The notes below the pieces were generated by a model. It worked only from the letters and a program-made list of their open reading frames with translations. It was not told the DNA's origin and did not search any database. DNA of 19,721 nt from Patescibacteria group bacterium. GTDB taxonomy: Bacteria; Patescibacteriota; Minisyncoccia; Minisyncoccales; CG1-02-41-26. Positions 6,839-12,827 of this stretch are shown here, piece by piece. The stretch lies in NCBI GenBank assembly GCA_018830365.1, contig JAHJSK010000008.1, positions 1 to 19,721 of the forward strand. Reading direction: 5' to 3'. How positions within the stretch are numbered: position 1 is the first letter of the stretch; every line of letters begins with the position of its first letter. The position numbers and the translations under genes were made by a program.

Positions 6839-7672
6839 TTAATTTGACGAGAGAAAGAAGGGTTTGAGGTGAATATCATGAACCAAATTATTTTGTTTTT
6901 GCGTTTGTTGTTGGAATAATGTGGGGCAATTGTTATGCTTTTCAATCCTATTCATTATCGCATTGTAATAATCTTTATTTATTTCAAATCCGACATATTG
7001 TCTATCATTTTTTAAACAAGCAATAGCGGTTGTTCCTGTTCCCATAAATGGATCAAAAACCACGCCGTTTTTTGGACAACTTGCTTTTACCATGCGTTCA
7101 ATTATTTCCAAAGGTTTTTGCGTGGGATGATTTTCTCTTTCAGGGTCTTGTGCGTGTATTCTTGAAGCGCTCCATAAATCTTTTGGATTATAACCCATCT
7201 CTAACCACTTTTTGCCAACAAAAATTGATCTAGTTCTTGCTTTTTTAGTTTCTTCGTCATAGGGAATTCTAATACTGTCAATGTCAAAATAATAATCGTT
7301 ATTTTTTACAAAAAAACCTATATTATCGTGAACAGAAGAAAATTTTCTTATAGATCCGCCCATGCTCGGAACTCGTCTATCCCAAATAATTTCATTAACC
7401 ATTCTTAATTTCTTTTTTAGATAAACAAAAATTTCTGGCGAATATTGCCAACTTAAAAAAATATAAAAACTGCCGTTTTTTTTTAATTTTGGCAAAACCG
7501 CATCAATCCATTGATATGTCCAATTAAGATATTCCTCTGATGATTTTTGGTCTGAATCATTGCCATAATCTTTTCCCAAGCAGTACGGGGGGTCGATCAA
7601 CAATAAATCAATAGAATTGTTTTCTATTTTATCTATGCCAAGTAAAACATCTTCGTTAAAAATTTTATTCAT
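6839..7672 (-). CDS. Site-specific DNA methyltransferase, beta class (N6-adenine or N4-cytosine)
   Basis: This 277-aa protein transfers a methyl group from SAM to DNA. Catalytic motif IV is DPPY (27-30) near the N-terminus, followed by the variable target-recognition segment (about 95-170), HPTQKP (182-187) and the SAM-binding motif I FDPFMGTGTT (206-215). This IV-TRD-I order defines the beta class. DPPY more often goes with adenine-N6 methylation. It starts 3 bases after the stop of the putative restriction enzyme, forming a compact R-M operon. The last 30 residues after the conserved core are not family-typical. The target sequence cannot be read from the protein. Confidence 0.92.
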   Translation of the reverse strand: MNKIFNEDVLLGIDKIENNSIDLLLIDPPYCLGKDYGNDSDQKSSEEYLNWTYQWIDAVLPKLKKNGSFYIFLSWQYSPEIFVYLKKKLRMVNEIIWDRRVPSMGGSIRKFSSVHDNIGFFVKNNDYYFDIDSIRIPYDEETKKARTRSIFVGKKWLEMGYNPKDLWSASRIHAQDPERENHPTQKPLEIIERMVKASCPKNGVVFDPFMGTGTTAIACLKNDRQYVGFEINKDYYNAIMNRIEKHNNCPTLFQQQTQKQNNLVHDIHLKPFFLSSN

Positions 7673-7675
7673 AGC

Positions 7676-8275
7676 TTATTTTAAAATTATGCTTTTTGAT
7701 TTTTCTTTTAACATTTTCAAAAATTTTTCTCGGGTTCTATGAATTTTATCATGTCTATAGGTTGCTTGAATTTTATCATTTCTCGGGTTTACATGAATTG
7801 GCAAAAATTGCGGTGAAAAAATTTCTAAATAATCTTCAACAAAACTTATTTTTATATTTTTAAACTTAATGCCGAAACAAGCGTATATTAAAGCATAATT
7901 TTTATTAACACTATATTGAAAATAAAGTTTTTCTACCGCGGCAATATCATTTTTATTCTCCTTGCCCTTAATGTTATGAATTTTAACGTTTACAAAATAA
8001 CTCTTTCCATTATGGATTATTTCGCAATCGTGTAATGAAGTATCAGGAAAATCAAAATTAACATCATCAAGACCAAGTTTTTTGGCGTTGTATTTTGTTT
8101 GTTGGGTGATGACCTGTTCTACCAGCCAACTTACAGATCTGGTGTGCGCTCTTAATCCATAAGGCAAAATTTTACTATCCGTAATATTAAAACTCGGTAG
8201 TATGGTTAAAAGTTTTAAGTAGATATTTTTCACAAATTCTAAATCTGTTTCAATTTTCTTTATTTCATTTTTCAT
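7676..8275 (-). CDS. Probable type II restriction endonuclease, HincII-like PD-(D/E)xK
   Basis: This 199-aa protein has no strong signature, but its position directly before a DNA methyltransferase suggests the cognate endonuclease. FPDTSLHD (76-83) followed by SYFVNVKIHN (92-101) fits the PD-(D/E)xK core. From memory of HincII (Asp114, Asp127, Lys129), the spacing Asp83-13-Asn96-x-Lys98 is identical, and C-terminal RTREKFLKML resembles the HincII end. The second catalytic acid is Asn here (NVK in place of DVK), so the enzyme may be inactive or use a variant site. The N-terminal RAHTRSVSWLVEQVI resembles the early helix of such enzymes. What is seen is the motif spacing and linkage; the enzyme class is inference. 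Confidence 0.62.
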   Translation of the reverse strand: MKNEIKKIETDLEFVKNIYLKLLTILPSFNITDSKILPYGLRAHTRSVSWLVEQVITQQTKYNAKKLGLDDVNFDFPDTSLHDCEIIHNGKSYFVNVKIHNIKGKENKNDIAAVEKLYFQYSVNKNYALIYACFGIKFKNIKISFVEDYLEIFSPQFLPIHVNPRNDKIQATYRHDKIHRTREKFLKMLKEKSKSIILK

Positions 8276-8311
8276 AATAATTTTAATAAAGTTAAAAACT
8301 ATTCTATTTAA

Positions 8312-8352
8312 ATTATAGCAAAAATTGGGATGGATGACGAGTTGTATACAAC
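8312..8352 (-). promoter_or_regulatory. Extended -10 promoter and 12-bp palindrome upstream of the R-M operon
   Basis: On the minus strand TGCTATAAT (8312-8320) is an extended -10 element 36 bases before the endonuclease ATG. The -35 region (around 8335-8340, TCGTCA) is poor. Directly upstream is a perfect 12-base palindrome, GTTGTATACAAC (8341-8352). It may be an operator, but a 12-base palindrome can occur by chance in this length of DNA. Confidence 0.4.
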
Positions 8353-8381
8353 AGGTCTATGGTGCATAAATTTTTTGTGGG

Positions 8382-9632
8382 CTAAAACAATGTTTTTTGG
8401 CCCATAATTTCTTTTTTCTCTTGTTCGGAAAAAATTTTGACTTTTCCGTAAACTCCATCATAACCCGGAGCCACTTTCACTTTTCCTTTTCTAACGCGCG
8501 AAACACCTTCGGCAATATCTGGCAATGTTGCTGTTTTTAAATCAGAAATAGGAACATCAAGTAAAATTTTAAATTCCGAGCCAAATTTCGCGACTAAATT
8601 TTTATATTCTTTTTCCACTTTTTTTGCGCCAACTCCTACCCCCAAAACCTCGCCAATAATTTCTCCCAAGCCAACCAAACTTTTAAAGGAGATATTATTT
8701 TCCGGTTTAAATCCATAAGGTCTGTCAGCTAATTGCGCGACCCTGTTCAAGACACCAATTGTCAACGGCTTACCGCAAACAGGACAAATGCCTTTGCATT
8801 TTTTTGTTTGCTTTGGCGAAAAAACAACATTGCATAATCGATGGCCGTCATAATGATATTTTCCTTCTTCTGGAAAAAATTCCATGGTGTAAAGAAATTT
8901 TTTAGGATCTTTGGATTTTATCGCTTCTGCAATTGCCGGATAACTCAATTCAGTATCAAAAACATTTGCTTCGCGCCCGATTTTCGGAAGCGAGTGCGCG
9001 TCGCTGCATGATATTAAAGCAATTTTTCTGCAATCCCGCATTTGCCAAAGCATTCCGGGATCTGCTGACAATCCTGTTTCGCAAGCAAAAATGTATTTAG
9101 AATATTCTTCAAAGCATTCTTCCAAAGAATCAAACCCGGACTTGGAGCCAAACAAAGAAAACCAAGGAGTCATACAATGAGCCGGGACCAGCAAACAATT
9201 TTCCGAAATATTTAATACAATCTTTGCCAGGTCTTTTGCGTCTAATCCTAAAATCGGCCTGCCATCTGCTTTTAAATTTCCAATCTTTCCAAGCTGCGCG
9301 TTTATTTTTTCTACTGTTTCAAAATCTGGAGCAAAAACAATAATATGAATTTTGCGAACCTTTCCTGTTTTGGAATAAATACAGCTAATCTCCGAAGTTA
9401 AAGCAAAACGAGTTTCTGTGTTAGCATCAGATTTAATCTTAAAAAGCCCAGGTTCCGCTGGAATAAGTTTTTCTTTTAAATTGCAAAACCATTTAGGGTG
9501 TGTAAAGTCCCCGGTTCCCAAAACCTTAATCCCTTTAATTTTTGTCCAAAGAGCAAGATTCTCCAAATCCATTTGAGGAGAACAAGCTCTTGAGTATTTG
9601 CTATGAATATGAAAATCGCCAACAAAAATCAT
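8382..9632 (-). CDS. Endonuclease Q family protein (PHP domain, zinc finger)
   Basis: Endonuclease Q nicks DNA 5' of deaminated bases (uracil, hypoxanthine, xanthine) and abasic sites. It was first described in Thermococcales and occurs in some bacteria. The 416-aa length is close to the archaeal enzyme. The PHP metal site is visible: His8 and His10 (FHIHSKYS), Asp42 in GDFTHP, Glu81, His152 and SCSDAHS with Asp211 and His213. A zinc finger uses Cys267, Cys279, Cys283 and Cys286, followed by LTIGVLNRVAQLADR, a hallmark of the family. The C-terminal half has a GVGVGAKK helix-hairpin-helix-like segment. It stands alone between the R-M operon and a repeat-rich gap. The older label PHP-domain/UvrD-like describes the same family. 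Confidence 0.88.
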   Translation of the reverse strand: MIFVGDFHIHSKYSRACSPQMDLENLALWTKIKGIKVLGTGDFTHPKWFCNLKEKLIPAEPGLFKIKSDANTETRFALTSEISCIYSKTGKVRKIHIIVFAPDFETVEKINAQLGKIGNLKADGRPILGLDAKDLAKIVLNISENCLLVPAHCMTPWFSLFGSKSGFDSLEECFEEYSKYIFACETGLSADPGMLWQMRDCRKIALISCSDAHSLPKIGREANVFDTELSYPAIAEAIKSKDPKKFLYTMEFFPEEGKYHYDGHRLCNVVFSPKQTKKCKGICPVCGKPLTIGVLNRVAQLADRPYGFKPENNISFKSLVGLGEIIGEVLGVGVGAKKVEKEYKNLVAKFGSEFKILLDVPISDLKTATLPDIAEGVSRVRKGKVKVAPGYDGVYGKVKIFSEQEKKEIMGQKTLF

Positions 9633-9974
9633 AATTGTTTTTTACCTTGAATTGCGAAAATAGTTGTTGATTATCCGCTTCGTAATTTATAAAGCGAAGC
9701 GGAAAAAGGGTTTTGAATGAATGGGGATGGGCGGGCGGGTCTGCCTGCGGTAGGCGGGCCTGCCTGCGGTAGGCGGGCCTGCCTGCGGTAGGCGGGTTTG
9801 TCATTCAAAGCTCTTTTCCGCGGAGCACTCTATCAATTTCGTAATTCGCAGAGATTAAAAATTTTAACTTTCAACTTTGCAATTAGTCAAATGTCAAATG
9901 TCCTTATACGGCCGAGCCCTTTAATGCTGAGCCTTCGGGCTTTAAGCCGTCAGGCCTTAGGCAAATGTCAAATG
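9633..9974. other. Gene-free gap of GC-rich hairpin repeats
   Basis: No gene is supported. It contains an inverted-repeat element (9700-9820) with a triple 19-bp tandem array at its centre. A second GC-rich block (about 9905-9960; gagccttcgggctttaag-like) is bracketed by GTCAAATGTCAAATGT simple repeats (about 9889-9900 and 9961-9975). Open frames across this region translate the repeats (PAYRRQA-type peptides) and are not genes. Confidence 0.7.
9700..9820. repeat. Inverted-arm element with three 19-bp GC-rich tandem units
   Basis: The left arm 9700-9720 (CGGAAAAAGGGTTTTGAATGA) pairs imperfectly with the right arm 9801-9820. Between them lie three 19-bp units, 9740-9758, 9759-9777 and 9778-9796 (cctgcctgcggtaggcggg; the first has T at position 1), each itself a small hairpin. 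An analogous structure lies at 19582-19649. The same palindromic core is hairpin 2 of the 144-bp repeats. Confidence 0.8.
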
Positions 9975-10244
9975 TTATTCCCTATAAACTTTGTAGCCCT
10001 CCCTGACTTTTTCTTTCACTTTTATGCCAATTGAATCTCCTTTTTTGGCTTTTTCCATTTTTTCGTGTTCGCTTTCCATTGACTTTACCTCTTGGGTAAA
10101 GTCAGTTTTTTCCCCTCCTTTAATGCGAATAATTTCTCCAATTTTCAAATTCTTTTTTAAATCAACAACAGCTACCTTAACATTGTCAAAATAATGACTG
10201 ATTTCGCCAATGAGTTCTTCTTTTTTTGTTTTTAATATAGCCAT
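9975..10244 (-). CDS. Translation elongation factor-like protein (EF-Tu domain 2-like beta barrel)
   Basis: This 89-aa protein consists only of a small beta-barrel like domain 2 of translational GTPases (also seen in U32-peptidase C-termini). Segments such as VKVAVVDLKKNLKIGEIIRI, the GGEKTDF turn, QEVKSMESEH and GDSIGIKV...GYKVY follow the expected strand order. There is no GTPase domain. Such stand-alone proteins are common in CPR and archaeal genomes and their role is not known. It has short intergenic DNA on both sides and no obvious partner. Confidence 0.8.
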   Translation of the reverse strand: MAILKTKKEELIGEISHYFDNVKVAVVDLKKNLKIGEIIRIKGGEKTDFTQEVKSMESEHEKMEKAKKGDSIGIKVKEKVREGYKVYRE

Positions 10245-10355
10245 ATAGCGTAAATTTTTTTAAAAACTTTGTGCGTTAATTTTTTGTTCGACTTTAAAAA
10301 TTCAGTCAACAAAGGACGGGCCTTTGATGGCTGATATTGTTGATTAAATTAAAAA

Positions 10356-11123
10356 TCATTCATTCTTTTTAAACAACAGAAGCGAATAGGAATAATGACC
10401 GAAAAAACAGGAAATTATATTAAACTTATGCAACTCTTTTTCGCAAGCGTAAAATCCGTGTCCCTCAACTAATTTTACCATTTTTTTTGAATTATTTTGA
10501 GTAATAATAAATAATAAGCCGCGGCCATTGAGCTTTTCTCTTGCTGCTTGCAAATATTTATTGGGTTCTTGGCAGTATTTTTTGCTGTCTAAAATATTAG
10601 ACATATAAATCAGAGCAAAATAATTATCTTTAAATAATTTTAAATTTTCATTAAAGTCCCCGGAGTAAATTGATATTTTATCCAAATTTTTTTGCAATAA
10701 TAAATATTTTTCTTTTGTGGCTAAGTACGGCAGATATTCTGTTTTGTTTTTAATCTGCCAAAAACTATTTTTATACCATAGCCCTGAGTTTTTTAAACAT
10801 TTCAAAAAATTATCTTCTTTGCAGTTTCGCAAAATGAAATCAAAAATTTTTCTGCTTGGCAAAATTATTGTTTCTCTGATTTTTTTATAGATTTGCTCTT
10901 TGTAAAAAAGTTCTTGTCCCAAAAATAACTTTAGCGTTTCTTCATATTCTAAATTTTTAAAAAGTCCTATTTTAAAATCAATTGATATATTTGCCATTTG
11001 CCTTACATCGCATACATTTATTTCCTCTATTTGTTCCAGTCCTTGCGCGGACAAAAACGAAAAAGCAAAATCTCCACCAGAGCCAATAGAAAAAACTTTT
11101 TTAATTTCTTTTTGGTCGTTCAA
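10356..11123 (-). CDS. DUF3419/BtaA-like SAM-dependent protein, N-terminus frameshifted
   Basis: The Rossmann start VFSIGSGGDFAFSFLS, then INVCDVRQMANISIDFKIG and the LFLGQELF segment resemble DUF3419 proteins. That family includes BtaA, which transfers a 3-amino-3-carboxypropyl group from SAM to diacylglycerol for betaine lipids. The substrate here is unknown. The frame has a TTG start at 11123, but it stays open upstream and continues in plausible protein (ICEDILKKKFYPVWFFTNER). An ATG at 11251-11253 lies in another frame. Deleting one base from the seven-A run (11219-11225) would join them into one protein of about 298 aa starting MNKEINQAGQKIICED. That ATG straddles the end of repeat copy 3. 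Either a homopolymer sequencing error or a real mutation is possible. Confidence 0.6.
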   Translation of the reverse strand: MNDQKEIKKVFSIGSGGDFAFSFLSAQGLEQIEEINVCDVRQMANISIDFKIGLFKNLEYEETLKLFLGQELFYKEQIYKKIRETIILPSRKIFDFILRNCKEDNFLKCLKNSGLWYKNSFWQIKNKTEYLPYLATKEKYLLLQKNLDKISIYSGDFNENLKLFKDNYFALIYMSNILDSKKYCQEPNKYLQAAREKLNGRGLLFIITQNNSKKMVKLVEGHGFYACEKELHKFNIISCFFGHYSYSLLLFKKNE

Positions 11124-11251
11124 TTGGTCGCTTATTTTTTGAAAAAAATTACCAATCCTTTCGTTTGTAAAAAACCAAACTGGATAAAATTTTTTCTTTA
11201 AAATGTCTTCGCAAATTATTTTTTTGCCCTGCTTGGTTTATTTCTTTATTC

Positions 11252-11395
11252 ATAGAGGATATTAATCCTATATAATCTGCGCTTGCCTGCCTGCGGTAGG
11301 CAGGCTCGGGAAAACAAAAATCTTGCCCTGTTAAATTTGCTTCGCAACTATTTAACAGGGTGAATTTTTGCTTTTCCCTCGCTTCGCTTGATTAT
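11252..11395 (+). repeat. 144-bp three-hairpin repeat, copy 3
   Basis: Same length and orientation as copy 2 (4012-4155), with few substitutions. In hairpin 1 the closing pair C-G of copies 1 and 2 (4020/4025) is T-A here (11260/11265), a compensatory change that keeps the stem. Its left end begins inside the probable ATG (11251-11253) of the DUF3419-like gene; its right end is 13 bases from the stop of the next gene. Confidence 0.9.
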
Positions 11396-11408
11396 AGAAA
11401 TCACAAAA

Positions 11409-11753
11409 TCACAATTCTATAACAGGCCTAAAAGTTAAAATGGTGCTCCAAAATTCTGGCGGATCCCACCCCACGCAACCAACATTATCGCTGCCACCCG
11501 CTAAATATTGGCCGCTATCAATCCTATCCTCAAACCATTCCCAAGTTCCAGTTGTTCGCCATTGTTTATAAATTGCATTTCCAAAGTAATTATATTCTGC
11601 AAAAAATGGCAGCCGAATAATTTTTCCCGACTCAATTTTTAGAAAACTTAAAACAAACGGCTTTAAATCATTTATTTCATAAATGGTTAAGCAGAACCTT
11701 GAACCAAAACCTTTTTCTTTTAAAATGTTTATCAGATATTCGCGCTTGTGCAA
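11409..11753 (-). CDS. C-terminal part of an unknown protein, reached by frameshift
   Basis: This 114-residue frame (TTG start at 11753) is probably the second half of the gene that begins at 12154. In this frame the sequence upstream of the TTG reads KKWSKQ, which continues the first half smoothly if the reading frame slips by -1 at 11768-11774. It contains a Trp/Gly-rich ending (NVGCVGWDPPEFWSTILTFRPVIEL split around a WEWFEDR segment). I do not recognise a family, and no membrane segment or signal peptide is visible. It could be translated separately from the TTG by coupling, since it overlaps the upstream frame by 22 bases. Confidence 0.55.
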   Translation of the reverse strand: MHKREYLINILKEKGFGSRFCLTIYEINDLKPFVLSFLKIESGKIIRLPFFAEYNYFGNAIYKQWRTTGTWEWFEDRIDSGQYLAGGSDNVGCVGWDPPEFWSTILTFRPVIEL

Positions 11754-12154
11754 TTGTTTGCTCCATTTTTTAAATAATTTTTAGGATTAAATCCCATTTT
11801 TTGCAGAATCCAGACATCATTAATTCGTATCCACGGCACTTTTCTTGCGGGCTTGTCTCTGCCATCAATCAACAGCCACTTGCCTGATAAAATTTTAGCT
11901 TCGTTTTTCAATTTTCCTTCGCGAATTTTTTTATAAAAAAATTTACTTGGTTTATCTTGCCACAATGGTAAATCTAAATTTTCGTCAAGCGAAATTTTAG
12001 GGACATAGTGAATGTAAAATATGTTTTCATCCCAATATTGAATAAGTTCATCAGTAACCCAGTTTGGCAAATCTGGTATATCTGCAAATTTTATATTGAA
12101 AAATTTTTCTAATATCTCTTGTTCCTTTTTAAAAATATCATTTTTATTTAGCAT
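11732..12154 (-). CDS. N-terminal part of an unknown protein, ends after a slippery heptamer
   Basis: This is a 140-aa frame from the ATG at 12154. A longer frame to 12388 exists, but its first 78 residues translate GC-rich repeat DNA. The protein starts MLNKNDIFKKEQEILEKFF and has an acidic, aromatic-rich middle and a KVPWIRINDVWILQKMGFNP segment. I recognise no family. Near its 3' end the codons TAT TTA AAA contain T TTA AAA, a canonical -1 frameshift heptamer. Slipping there gives NYLKKWSKQLHKREYL and a joined product of about 248 aa, while the zero frame stops 11 codons later at TGA. A fixed mutation or a sequencing error in the six-A run would look the same. Confidence 0.55.
   Translation of the reverse strand: MLNKNDIFKKEQEILEKFFNIKFADIPDLPNWVTDELIQYWDENIFYIHYVPKISLDENLDLPLWQDKPSKFFYKKIREGKLKNEAKILSGKWLLIDGRDKPARKVPWIRINDVWILQKMGFNPKNYLKNGANNCTSANI
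11768..11774 (-). promoter_or_regulatory. Possible -1 ribosomal frameshift site (T TTA AAA)
   Basis: On the minus strand the heptamer T TTA AAA is in exactly the phase needed for tandem -1 slippage (zero-frame codons TAT-TTA-AAA). Slipping changes the reading to AAA TGG AGC, entering the open frame that runs to 11409. I see no strong downstream stem-loop or pseudoknot, which weakens the case. Confidence 0.35.
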
Positions 12155-12394
12155 ACCTGTTTTGTCGTCAAACGGCTCGCCCCTGCTCTTGCGAGCTTCG
12201 GCGGAACAAAGGCGGTGCCTTTTGACTAAAATCCGACCTGTCCGCCGAAACTTTAGTGAAGGAAGGATTTTTTTTAACGAAAATTCGAATTGTGAATTTT
12301 GAACGCTCCGCCCGCCTAAATTTTGATTTTCGGGGAGCCGAGAATTGCCACCCTGCGGGTGATCGTCCGTAGGACGAAACTCGTTCATTTTTTT
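12155..12394. other. GC-rich repeat DNA between the unknown gene and tRNA-Pro
   Basis: This holds GC-rich inverted motifs (for example gcggaacaaaggcggtgcc, and CTAAAATCC near 12224 against GGATTTT near 12265) and a copy of the tRNA-Pro 3' end (12331-12347). No gene is supported; the open frame across it is repeat translation. Confidence 0.6.
12327..12347 (-). repeat. Partial duplicate of the tRNA-Pro 3' end
   Basis: ttttcggggagccgagaatt then g repeats 12392-12412 (acceptor 3' strand and T-arm of tRNA-Pro) with a single mismatch, 65 bases away in the same orientation. The copy is too short to form a tRNA. Short direct repeats of a tRNA 3' end are typical scars of integrative elements, but no integrase is nearby. 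Confidence 0.6.
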
Positions 12395-12465
12395 TCGGGG
12401 AGCCGGGAATTGAACCCGGCCTTCACACTCCCGAAGCGCGCGTACTGCCGATATACTACTCCCCG
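12395..12465 (-). tRNA. tRNA-Pro (anticodon CGG)
   Basis: A 71-nt cloverleaf on the minus strand. Acceptor CGGGGAG/CTCCCCG with A73; 3-bp D stem GTA/TAC; anticodon stem CGCGC/GTGTG (with two G-T pairs) around TTCGGGA, giving anticodon CGG; T arm CCGGG-TTCAATT-CCCGG. The C1-G72 pair and A73 are characteristic of bacterial tRNA-Pro. The 3' CCA is not encoded (AAA follows), so the CCA-adding enzyme encoded at 15432-17054 would be needed. Confidence 0.92.
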
Positions 12466-12474
12466 GTGAAAATT

Positions 12475-12774
12475 TTAAGCAATCATTTTTTTTATTCTCT
12501 CAACTTCTTTCTCAATCACTTCCCCGTCATAATCTCCTGAATGAGCAGTGGTTCCTTTATAGACAGGCCTTTTTTGGTCAAGGTGCAAATTAAAAATCAA
12601 TGTCTCATTTTCCATTTTTAGATAAATATGAAATCTTGGATAACCGCCTACTGCCAAAGCGCGGACATAATTTGCTTCACCAGTGTCTTTGTTTTCCACC
12701 AAACAAACATAACCAGCTCTTCTCATTGCATTATAAGTGTTTTCCTTGAATGGCCCTTTTATTTCAAATTTCAT
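12475..12774 (-). CDS. Conserved-looking small protein of unknown function
   Basis: This 99-aa soluble protein starts MKFEIKGPFKENTYNAMRRA and contains the patterned segment YPRFHIYLKMENETLIFNLH followed by LDQKRPVYKGTTAHSGDYDGE and a charged C-terminal helix (VEKEVERIKKMI). The mix of His, Tyr and acidic residues (FNLHLDQK, AHSGDYDGE) could form a binding site, but I know no function. I believe similar proteins occur in other Parcubacteria, from memory only. It lies between tRNA-Pro and xseB on the same strand, 53 bases after the xseB stop. Confidence 0.72.
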   Translation of the reverse strand: MKFEIKGPFKENTYNAMRRAGYVCLVENKDTGEANYVRALAVGGYPRFHIYLKMENETLIFNLHLDQKRPVYKGTTAHSGDYDGEVIEKEVERIKKMIA

Positions 12775-12827
12775 AAAAATTAAATGTGATGGGTTTATTC
12801 TTAGCTTCTTAAAAATTAGCTAATAAG

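Noticed and set aside
6823..6945. Upstream extension of the Mth938-domain gene
   Set aside because: It overlaps the methyltransferase coding end and adds 41 residues foreign to the family.
9740..9796. Possible CRISPR array
   Set aside because: The three 19-bp units are directly adjacent, with no spacers and no cas genes nearby.
9601..9804. Open frame with AYRRQA/LPQAD-type repeats
   Set aside because: It is read from the GC-rich 19-bp tandem units and overlaps the endonuclease Q start.
12155..12388. Upstream extension of the unknown gene before tRNA-Pro
   Set aside because: These residues come from GC-rich repeat DNA and the tRNA-like fragment.
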